From: an uncultured Clostridia bacterium
GTDB taxonomy: Bacteria; Bacillota; Clostridia; Christensenellales; UBA3700
Direction: 5' to 3'
Assembly (NCBI GenBank): GCA_946623205.1
Contig: CAMOQV010000088.1
Coordinates: 1-5,125 of the forward strand
Length of the DNA: 5,125 nt
Shown here in pieces: positions 1-5,125 of the stretch (the first letter of the stretch is position 1; each line of letters begins with the position of its first letter). The notes below the pieces were generated by a model. The model worked only from the letters and a program-made list of their open reading frames with translations, made no database searches and had not been told where the DNA came from. The position numbers and the translations under genes were made by a program.

Positions 1-69
1 GAATTTTCTACATTAGAGCCAATTTATTTAAGAAAGTCTCAAGCAGAAAGGGATAGAGATGGAGATTAA
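1..69 (+). CDS. tsaB: TsaB C-terminus (partial, 5' end outside window)
   Basis: Only the last 22 codons are present, in frame from base 1 to the TAA at 67-69. The tail reads LEPIYLRKSQAERD, which closely matches the conserved C-terminal signature of TsaB (P-x-Y-L-R-x-S-Q-A-E-R). TsaB is the inactive ASKHA-fold partner of TsaD; with TsaE it supports synthesis of N6-threonylcarbamoyladenosine at position 37 of ANN-decoding tRNAs in the cytoplasm. The stop lies 11 nt inside the following rimI gene, and tsaE-tsaB-rimI is a common bacterial gene order, which supports the call. The call rests on one short motif plus the neighbour, so the identity is likely but not certain. Nothing can be said about the main body of the protein. 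Confidence 0.82.
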   Translation, partial: EFSTLEPIYLRKSQAERDRDGD

Positions 70-493
70 CATAGTTAATGTTCAAGAAAATTATATAGAT
101 GATATCTTTGCAATAGAGAGCAAAGAGATAATCGTTCCTTGGTCAAAAGACGCACTTTTATCTTTGATTCGTAAGCAGAATATAATCTTTCGTGTAATGC
201 TTCTAGATGATGAAGTAATTGGTTATTATTCATTCCAAAAAGTATTTGATGAAGGATATATAAACAACATCGCCATAAAGAGAGAATATCAATCAAAAGG
301 ATACGGCACAAAGCTTTTTGAAGATTTGATAGAAAGGGCTCATAAGTTTGAAGTAAACGCACTAACTCTTGAAGTAGAAGTAGATAACGAAAAAGCTTTT
401 AAACTATATAAGAAATTTGGCTTTCAAGAAGAAGGCAGAAGAAAGAATTTTTATTTAAATAAAAAAGATGCCATTATAATGTGGTTAAGATAA
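59..493 (+). CDS. rimI: RimI-type ribosomal-protein/N-alpha acetyltransferase (GNAT)
   Basis: A complete 144-residue GNAT protein, the usual RimI length (about 145-160). RimI uses acetyl-CoA to acetylate protein N-termini, classically ribosomal protein S18 (bS18). Visible features: an N-terminal segment ending in VPWSKDAL (residues 26-33), the substrate-side PWS motif of RimI; the acetyl-CoA pyrophosphate loop QSKGYG (78-83), matching Q/R-x-x-G-x-G/A; then LEVEVDN (104-110) with E105 and Y117 in the positions of the family's proposed catalytic Glu and Tyr; LYKKFGF (116-122); and the C-terminal RRKNFY and DAIIMW typical of RimI. The start at 59 is preceded by AAAGGG (47-52) at a 6-nt spacing and overlaps the end of tsaB by 11 nt, so the two are probably one operon with coupled translation. 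One oddity is that the usual LEVRxSN motif reads LEVEVDN here. A broader-specificity GNAT is possible, but the tsaB neighbour favours RimI. Confidence 0.88.
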   Translation: MEINIVNVQENYIDDIFAIESKEIIVPWSKDALLSLIRKQNIIFRVMLLDDEVIGYYSFQKVFDEGYINNIAIKREYQSKGYGTKLFEDLIERAHKFEVNALTLEVEVDNEKAFKLYKKFGFQEEGRRKNFYLNKKDAIIMWLR

Positions 494-514
494 TTATCAT
501 TTTTTAGTAATTCA

Positions 515-543
515 TTGAATAAATCACGCATATTTACTATAAT
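515..543 (+). promoter_or_regulatory. Sigma-A type promoter for the icd-polA-coaE unit
   Basis: The sequence has TTGAAT (515-520) as a -35 box (4 of 6 against TTGACA), a 17-bp spacer, and a perfect TATAAT -10 box (538-543). Transcription should start near 550, leaving a leader of about 25 nt before the icd start codon with its ribosome binding site. It lies in the only gap between rimI and icd, and the two downstream gene junctions leave no intergenic space, so this is the likely main promoter for all three genes. The call is by motif only. Confidence 0.75.
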
Positions 544-549
544 AGTAAA
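533..549. promoter_or_regulatory. Perfect 17-bp palindrome over the -10 box (candidate operator)
   Basis: TTTACTATAATAGTAAA is two 8-base arms that are exact reverse complements around a single central A (541). It spans the whole -10 hexamer of the icd promoter, so a bound protein would block RNA polymerase. The inner 7-1-7 layout resembles sites of the Fur/PerR family (PerR consensus TTATAATnATTATAA, 5 of 7 matching per arm), but the arms differ at two positions each and no regulator gene is in the window. In such A/T-rich DNA a chance palindrome is possible, so the operator role is inference. Confidence 0.4.
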
Positions 550-562
550 GAATATAATTTTT

Positions 563-567
563 AGGAG
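563..567 (+). promoter_or_regulatory. Ribosome binding site that fixes the icd start at 575
   Basis: AGGAG lies 7 nt upstream of the ATG at 575. The open frame extends further upstream to a TTG at 515, but that codon is part of the -35 box and has no such site. The extra 20 residues also match nothing in the family, whereas MAKIKMVTPIVEMDGDEM from 575 aligns with the normal IDH N-terminus. Confidence 0.85.
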
Positions 568-574
568 CAAACTC

Positions 575-1774
575 ATGGCAAAAATTAAAATGGTTACACC
601 TATCGTAGAAATGGATGGGGATGAAATGACAAGAATTATATGGAAGTGGATTAAAGATATCCTTATTCTTCCATATGTGGATTTAAAGACAATTTATTTT
701 GATTTAGGACTTCAAAACAGAGAAGCAACAAAAGATCAAGTAACAATAGATTCAGCAAACGCTGCAAACGAATATGGCGTTGCTGTTAAGTGCGCAACAA
801 TTACACCAAATGCTCAACGTGTTCAAGAATACAACCTATCAACAATGTGGAAGAGCCCAAATGGTACAATCAGAGCTATTATGGATGGTACTGTATTTAG
901 AGAACCAATCATGGTTAAGGGTATTGTTCCATATATTCCAACTTGGACAAAGCCAATCGTTATTGCTCGTCATGCATATGGAGATATCTACAAAGATGTA
1001 GAAGGATATGTTAAAAAGGGCGGTAAAGCAAAGCTAGTTTTGGAAGATGAAGATGGTACACGTGAAATAGAAATCTTTGATTTCAAGAAATCTGCTGGTA
1101 TTGTTATGGGTATGCACAACGTTGATGCATCTATTTCATCTTTTGCTAGAGCATGTTTCAATTATGCTTTAGATTCTAAAAAAGATTTGTGGTTCAACGC
1201 AAAAGATACAATTTCTAAGACATATGACCATAGATTCAAAGATATCTTCAATGAAATCTATGAAAATGAATATAAGGCTAAATTTGAAGCTGCAGGAATT
1301 ACATACTTCTACACATTAATCGATGATGCTGTAGCAAGAATCGTAAGATCTAATGGCGGTATGATTTGGGCTTGTAAAAACTACGATGGAGACGTTATGA
1401 GTGATATGGTAGCAACAGCTTTTGGTTCACTTGCTATGATGAGCTCAGTTTTAGTATCTCCAACAGGAAAGTATGAATATGAAGCTGCTCACGGAACAGT
1501 TACAAGACACTATTATAAATATCTAAAGGGTGAACAAACATCTACAAACCCAGTAGCTACTATTTACGCTTGGAGCGGTGCTTTAAGAAAGAGAGGAGAA
1601 TTCGATAATCTTCCAGAATTACAAGCATTTGCAGATAAGTTAGAAAAGGCCACAATTCAAACTATTGAAGATGGCTACATGACAGGCGATTTAGCAGCTT
1701 TATATAAAGGCGAAAATGAAGTTCATAAGTTATTAACAGAGGACTTCTTAAAGAAAATAGCAGAGAAGCTTTAA
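575..1774 (+). CDS. icd: NADP-dependent isocitrate dehydrogenase, eukaryotic (IDH1-like) type
   Basis: Oxidatively decarboxylates isocitrate to 2-oxoglutarate in the cytoplasm, producing NADPH and the carbon skeleton for glutamate. The 399-residue protein is close to human IDH1 (414) along its whole length and is not the shorter-similarity type found in E. coli and B. subtilis. Numbering from base 575: substrate segment SPNGTIR (94-100) with R100, R109 in TVFRE, R132 in ARHAYGD, Y139, catalytic K210, and metal-binding D250, D273 and D277 (LIDD, CKNYDGDVMSD). HGTVTRHY (306-313) contains R311-H312, which in this family bind the 2'-phosphate of NADP, so NADP rather than NAD is expected. All key residues are present, so it should be active. 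The protein is slightly shorter than human IDH1 near the C-terminus. It is the first gene after the promoter at 515-543, and its TAA overlaps the polA ATG by one base. Confidence 0.95.
   Translation: MAKIKMVTPIVEMDGDEMTRIIWKWIKDILILPYVDLKTIYFDLGLQNREATKDQVTIDSANAANEYGVAVKCATITPNAQRVQEYNLSTMWKSPNGTIRAIMDGTVFREPIMVKGIVPYIPTWTKPIVIARHAYGDIYKDVEGYVKKGGKAKLVLEDEDGTREIEIFDFKKSAGIVMGMHNVDASISSFARACFNYALDSKKDLWFNAKDTISKTYDHRFKDIFNEIYENEYKAKFEAAGITYFYTLIDDAVARIVRSNGGMIWACKNYDGDVMSDMVATAFGSLAMMSSVLVSPTGKYEYEAAHGTVTRHYYKYLKGEQTSTNPVATIYAWSGALRKRGEFDNLPELQAFADKLEKATIQTIEDGYMTGDLAALYKGENEVHKLLTEDFLKKIAEKL
1763..1768 (+). promoter_or_regulatory. Weak ribosome binding site for polA inside icd
   Basis: GAGAAG lies 5 nt before the polA ATG (1774) and is coding sequence for the end of icd. 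The match to GGAGG is imperfect, so ribosomes finishing icd at the TAATG overlap may provide much of the initiation. The coupling is inferred from geometry. Confidence 0.5.
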
Positions 1775-4320
1775 TGGGAAAGATATTAGTTTTAGATTCC
1801 AATTCTTTAATTAACAGAGCATTTTATGCTCTTCCTAATTTCTCGAATAGAAAGGGTCAATTCACAGGCGCTATATTTGGGTATATGAACATGCTTATTA
1901 AATTAATAGGCGAATATACACCAGATTATATTATTGCAACTTTTGATAGACATGCTCCAACATTTAGAAAACAAATGTATGAGGGCTATAAGGCTCAAAG
2001 AAAGGGAATGCCAGATGAATTAAGAATGCAAATCGAACCAATGAAAAAGGTTCTATCTACAATGGGTATTCCAATTTTAGAGATGGATGGATTCGAGGCG
2101 GATGATTTAATTGGAACTATTGCTAAATCATATAATGATCAAACATATATCGTAACGGGAGATAGAGACTCTCTTCAATTAGTAGATAACACAACAACAG
2201 TTCTTCTTACTAAAAAGGGTGTTTCTGAAATAGAAGTATTTACTCCTGAATATTTAAAAGAAACTTGGAATATGGTTCCATCTCAAATCATAGATTTAAA
2301 ATCTTTGATGGGTGATACTTCAGATAACATTCCAGGCGTTCCAGGCATTGGCGAAAAGACAGCAAAAGATCTTTTAGAAAAATATACAACGCTAGATGGC
2401 GTATATGCTCATATCGACGAGATAAAGGGTAAATTAAAGGAAAAACTAGAACAAAATAAAGACTTGGCTTATTTGAGCTATAAGTTAGCCACAATCAAGA
2501 TTGACGTTCCAATTTCTTTTAATTTAGAATCAGCAAGATTTACTGGTGAATATACTCAAGAATTCTACGATACGTTAAAAGATTTAGAATTAAATAAGAT
2601 AATTGATAAGCTTTCATTTAAAGAAGAAGCAATTGAAATTAAAAAGCTTGAAGGGGAAAACATTATCGTAGATAATATGGGAGCTCTTCAAGATGTAAAG
2701 ATGGCTATTAAGAAATCTGGTATATTTACATTCAATGTTGGAGCAGATATTGAAATAGCTGTAAGTAAAGATAAATCTTTCACAATTAAGCTTTCTGATA
2801 ATTTATTAGACGGAATCTTCTTTGATAACTTCCTATATGAATTTAAAGATATATTTGAAGATGCATCAATAAAAAAGATTATTTATGATGTGAAAAACTT
2901 CATGTATGATTTAAAGCGTTTTGATGCTACAATTCAAAACTTTGAAGATATCTTAGTTATGGCATACATTTTAGATGCAAATAGAAACTATAAGAATCTA
3001 ACGGATATGTTAGAAAAATTCAATCTAAATGCAGATAATAGTGCACTTGGTGCTATGTATCTATATGAAGATATTTTAGGACTTATAAAAGAAAAGAAAT
3101 TAGATCATCTTTATTTTGATATGGAAAAGCCACTAATTAGTGTTCTATACGATATGGAACAATGCGGATTTTCTATAGATAAAGATATCCTTCATGAAGT
3201 TGCAACTGAAATAAAGGCAGAGCTTGCAAAATTAACTCAAGAAATATATGACATAGTTGGAGAAGAGTTCAATATTAATTCAACAAAACAACTTGCTCAT
3301 ATCTTATTTGAAGTATTGAATCTAAATTCAAAAGGCGCAAAGACAAAAACGGGTTATTCAACTAATGTTGAAGTTCTTCAAGATTTAGTTAATGATCACC
3401 CAGTTATTCCGCTTCTTTTGCGCTATAGAGAGCTTGAGAAATTAAGATCAACATATTTAGATGGTATGGAGCCTTTAATAGATAGTGAAGGAAAGATTCA
3501 TACAATCTTTAAACAAACAGTTACCGCAACGGGAAGATTATCTTCAACCGAACCAAACCTTCAAAATATTCCAGTTAGAAAAGAAGAAGGAAGACAAATA
3601 AGAAAAATGTTTATAGCATCTAAAGGTTGCGAACTTGTTTGCGCCGACTATTCTCAAATCGAATTAAGATTAATGGCAGCATTTTCTAAAGATGAGGGTA
3701 TGGTTGAAGACTTCAAATCAGGCAAAGATATTCACGCAGCAACTGCCGCAAAGATATTCAATATTCCAATTGATTTTGTAACAAAGGATTTGAGAAGACA
3801 AGCAAAGGCAGTAAACTTTGGAATCATATATGGAATTACAGATTTTGGTCTATCTCAAGATTTAGGAATACCTGTATATAAGGCAAAAGAATTCACAACA
3901 AATTATTTTAAAACATATCCAAGAGTTCATGAATATATGAATGAGCTAGTTGCTGAAGCAACTAAAAACGGATATGCAAAGACAATGATGGGAAGAATTA
4001 GATCTATTCCAGAACTTACTATGTCAAATAGAAATATGCAAGGATTTGGAAAGAGAGTTGCCATGAATATGCCACTTCAAGGAAGCGCATCAGATATTAT
4101 GAAACTTGCCATGATAAAAGTGCACGATGAGCTAAAAGCTCAAGGATTAAAAGCAAAACTTATTATGCAAGTTCACGACGAACTTATTATAGATACTCCA
4201 AAAGATGAAGTAGAAAAAGTTTCTACGCTATTAAAGCAAGCAATGGAAAATGTAGTTAAATTAGATGTTCCACTAATTGCTGAAGTTGGAGTTGGCCATA
4301 ACTGGCTAGAGGCTAAATAA
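1774..4320 (+). CDS. polA: DNA polymerase I (5' nuclease + polymerase, proofreading domain degenerate)
   Basis: Family A polymerase that removes RNA primers at Okazaki junctions and fills repair gaps. Length is 848 residues, against 928 in E. coli and 880 in B. subtilis. The 5' nuclease/FEN domain (about 1-285) has its acidic metal-site motifs: D8 (LVLDSNSL), D58 (TFDRH), E108-D110-D111 (FEADDL), D130 and D132 (TGDRDS), D181 and D184 (GDTSDN), followed by the helix-hairpin-helix VPGIGEKTA. The middle 3'-5' exonuclease-like domain (about 295-455) is short and has lost the DxE motif: it reads F-N321-V-G323. The polymerase domain (about 460-848) is intact: motif A with D625 and E630 (ADYSQIE), O-helix R674, K678, F682 and Y686, and motif C H801-D802-E803. 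F682 is the residue type that disfavours dideoxynucleotides. The enzyme should polymerise and cleave flaps but not proofread. Its start overlaps the icd stop and its stop overlaps the coaE start, each by one base. Confidence 0.97.
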   Translation: MGKILVLDSNSLINRAFYALPNFSNRKGQFTGAIFGYMNMLIKLIGEYTPDYIIATFDRHAPTFRKQMYEGYKAQRKGMPDELRMQIEPMKKVLSTMGIPILEMDGFEADDLIGTIAKSYNDQTYIVTGDRDSLQLVDNTTTVLLTKKGVSEIEVFTPEYLKETWNMVPSQIIDLKSLMGDTSDNIPGVPGIGEKTAKDLLEKYTTLDGVYAHIDEIKGKLKEKLEQNKDLAYLSYKLATIKIDVPISFNLESARFTGEYTQEFYDTLKDLELNKIIDKLSFKEEAIEIKKLEGENIIVDNMGALQDVKMAIKKSGIFTFNVGADIEIAVSKDKSFTIKLSDNLLDGIFFDNFLYEFKDIFEDASIKKIIYDVKNFMYDLKRFDATIQNFEDILVMAYILDANRNYKNLTDMLEKFNLNADNSALGAMYLYEDILGLIKEKKLDHLYFDMEKPLISVLYDMEQCGFSIDKDILHEVATEIKAELAKLTQEIYDIVGEEFNINSTKQLAHILFEVLNLNSKGAKTKTGYSTNVEVLQDLVNDHPVIPLLLRYRELEKLRSTYLDGMEPLIDSEGKIHTIFKQTVTATGRLSSTEPNLQNIPVRKEEGRQIRKMFIASKGCELVCADYSQIELRLMAAFSKDEGMVEDFKSGKDIHAATAAKIFNIPIDFVTKDLRRQAKAVNFGIIYGITDFGLSQDLGIPVYKAKEFTTNYFKTYPRVHEYMNELVAEATKNGYAKTMMGRIRSIPELTMSNRNMQGFGKRVAMNMPLQGSASDIMKLAMIKVHDELKAQGLKAKLIMQVHDELIIDTPKDEVEKVSTLLKQAMENVVKLDVPLIAEVGVGHNWLEAK
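4308..4312 (+). promoter_or_regulatory. Ribosome binding site for coaE inside the polA 3' end
   Basis: AGAGG lies 7 nt before the coaE ATG at 4320 and is embedded in the last polA codons. It supports the start at 4320 and gives coaE an initiation site of its own in addition to coupling through the TAATG overlap. Confidence 0.65.
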
Positions 4321-4871
4321 TGAAGATAGCAATAATTGGCGGAATTGGAAGCGGGAAAAGTGCAGCAGCCCAAATTATAAAAGAGATGGGCTATCCTGTT
4401 TATGATGCCGATGAAATCTATAGAGAGATATCTACAAGAAAAGAATATCTAGATAAAGTTAATGCTACATGGCCAGGCGCTGTTAAAGATAACGCGTTAG
4501 ATAGAGCCTATTTAGGAAAGATTGTATTTTCAGATAAAAAAGAATTAGAAAAATTAAATGCAATTGCTCATCCTTTAGTTAAACAAGAAATAGATGTTTT
4601 ATCTAAAGATAAAGAAGTTGTATATTTTGAAGTTCCTGTATTTGTTGGAAGCATTTTACAAGATTATTTTGATAGAGTGATTCTAGTTGAAGCAGAAGTA
4701 AAATTTAGAATTTCAAGAATAATGAAAAGAAGTGGTTATGATAAAGAATATGCAAAAAAGATTATTGCATCTCAACCTACCGATGAAGAGCTAGAAAAAT
4801 ACGCAGATGTAATTGTTGAGAATAATAAAGACCACATTCATTTAAGACAGCAATTAGCAAAAGTTTTATAA
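4320..4871 (+). CDS. coaE: Dephospho-CoA kinase
   Basis: Catalyses the last step of coenzyme A synthesis: ATP-dependent phosphorylation of the 3'-hydroxyl of dephospho-CoA ribose, in the cytoplasm. The 183-residue P-loop kinase has the Walker A motif GGIGSGKS (7-14, with K13 and S14), the CoaE motif VYDADEI with D31 at the position of the conserved catalytic Asp, the substrate-domain AHPLV (83-87), the core strand YFEVPVF (102-108) matching the family's V-P-L-L segment, and an arginine-rich lid (R130, R133, R137) followed by ASQPTDEEL, the usual A-x-Q family segment. It is somewhat shorter than the typical 195-210 residues, mainly at the C-terminus, but has no missing core motif. It is the third gene of the icd-polA-coaE unit. 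CoaE next to PolA is a common neighbourhood in Firmicutes, which strengthens the call. Confidence 0.95.
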   Translation: MKIAIIGGIGSGKSAAAQIIKEMGYPVYDADEIYREISTRKEYLDKVNATWPGAVKDNALDRAYLGKIVFSDKKELEKLNAIAHPLVKQEIDVLSKDKEVVYFEVPVFVGSILQDYFDRVILVEAEVKFRISRIMKRSGYDKEYAKKIIASQPTDEELEKYADVIVENNKDHIHLRQQLAKVL

Positions 4872-4909
4872 TTTCCAACATTATTAGTCATTTTTAAGAT
4901 TAAGTATTT

Positions 4910-4928
4910 ATCCTTTATGTAGAAGGGT
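4910..4928 (+). promoter_or_regulatory. Small hairpin covering the ribosome binding site of the last gene
   Basis: ATCCTT (4910-4915) can pair with AAGGGT (4923-4928), giving six pairs including one T-G wobble, around a 7-nt loop. The right arm contains the AAGGG Shine-Dalgarno of the ATG at 4937 (9 nt away). Folding would hide the ribosome binding site. It is not followed by a T-run, so it is not a terminator. The stem is short, so any regulatory role is speculative. Confidence 0.3.
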
Positions 4929-4936
4929 TATTTACT

Positions 4937-5125
4937 ATGGGATTAATCAAAAAATCATTAAAATATGTTATTGCAACTGTGCTTTTTGTAGCCATTATTG
5001 TAGGCTTAATATTTGTTATGAATTATTTGGAAGAGAATCCTATTTTTCATAAACATCAAAAAGAAAACCAATATGAAAGCAACAAAAAACAACCTCATTC
5101 TGCTGAATATGATTTTCGTAGTCAG
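4937..5125 (+). CDS. Membrane-anchored or exported protein of unknown function (partial, 3' end outside window)
   Basis: An open frame of 63 codons without a stop, cut by the window end. It starts at an ATG with AAGGG (4923-4927) at a 9-nt spacing. The N-terminus has three lysines (K5, K6, K9) followed by an unbroken hydrophobic stretch at about residues 11-29, so one membrane segment with the N-terminus inside is expected. After it comes a hydrophilic, Lys/Asn/Gln/His-rich stretch (about 31-63) that looks like an extracytoplasmic linker. There is no lipobox cysteine after the hydrophobic stretch and no clear signal-peptidase site, so an uncleaved anchor is more likely than a lipoprotein. In several Clostridia a lytic transglycosylase follows coaE, which is one possible identity, but no catalytic region is visible here and I do not assign a function. 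It is separated from coaE by 65 bp. Confidence 0.7.
   Translation, partial: MGLIKKSLKYVIATVLFVAIIVGLIFVMNYLEENPIFHKHQKENQYESNKKQPHSAEYDFRSQ

Noticed and set aside
75..362. Minus-strand open frame of 95 codons inside rimI
   Set aside because: It lies wholly within a well-supported gene on the other strand and resembles no family; the same holds for the open frames at 774-1001 (+), 2288-2494 (-) and 4173-4373 (-).
489..506. GATAATTATC palindrome followed by a T-run after rimI, as a terminator or Fur-like site
   Set aside because: The 10-bp palindrome has no loop and is all but pure A/T, so it cannot form a useful terminator stem; it includes the rimI stop codon and does not extend to a full Fur box.
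520..536. TAAAT-N7-ATTTA dyad between the -35 and -10 boxes as a LysR-type (CcpC-like) site
   Set aside because: The arms are five A/T bases only, they do not match the CcpC ATAA-N7-TTAT pattern, and no LysR-type gene is present in the window.
515..574. In-frame upstream extension of icd beginning with TTG at 515
   Set aside because: The TTG is part of the -35 box, the segment contains the promoter, and a good AGGAG site sits in front of the ATG at 575, where the family's normal N-terminus begins.
4868..4895. Possible terminator after coaE (ATAAT/ATTAT stem, then TTTTT)
   Set aside because: The stem is five A/T pairs with a 7-nt loop and the T-run starts several bases after it, which is too weak to call.
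4884..4910. Possible promoter for the last gene (TTAGTC, 15-bp spacer, TATTTA)
   Set aside because: Both boxes match the consensus poorly and the spacing is short; such matches are expected by chance in DNA this A/T-rich.

Overview
The window looks like ordinary chromosomal DNA from a low-GC, probably anaerobic Firmicute (Clostridia-like). The evidence is the strong A/T bias, AGA as the usual arginine codon, purine-rich Shine-Dalgarno sites, every complete gene ending in TAA, and the housekeeping gene content. TGA never has to be read as an amino acid. All genes lie on the + strand. I cannot name the species from the sequence alone.

Layout: (1) 1-69 is the C-terminal tail of tsaB (tRNA t6A synthesis), overlapping by 11 nt with (2) rimI, an N-alpha-acetyltransferase of the GNAT fold, 59-493. 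(3) An 81-bp intergenic gap holds a well-formed sigma-A type promoter (515-543). Its -10 box sits inside a perfect 17-bp palindrome (533-549), a candidate operator. (4) Three genes follow and are joined by identical 1-nt TAATG stop/start overlaps: icd (eukaryotic-type NADP isocitrate dehydrogenase, real start at 575), polA (DNA polymerase I with an active-looking 5' nuclease and polymerase but a disabled proofreading domain) and coaE (dephospho-CoA kinase). (5) After a 65-bp gap with no convincing terminator, an open frame at 4937 encodes the N-terminus of a single-pass membrane or exported protein that runs off the end of the window.

Functionally, tsaB-rimI is the end of a translation-related operon. 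The icd-polA-coaE unit mixes carbon/NADPH metabolism, DNA repair/replication and CoA synthesis. It is probably co-transcribed from the promoter before icd and translationally coupled, since no room exists for separate promoters outside coding sequence. The same trio occurs in loose neighbourhood in Bacillus subtilis (citZ-icd-mdh-phoPR-polA-mutM-ytaF-coaE), but there icd is of a different protein type.

I found no RNA gene, mobile element, CRISPR array, origin or obviously new system. The items most worth a second look are the palindrome on the icd promoter, the tight icd-polA coupling with a different IDH family in a conserved position, and the pattern of losses in the PolA exonuclease domain.
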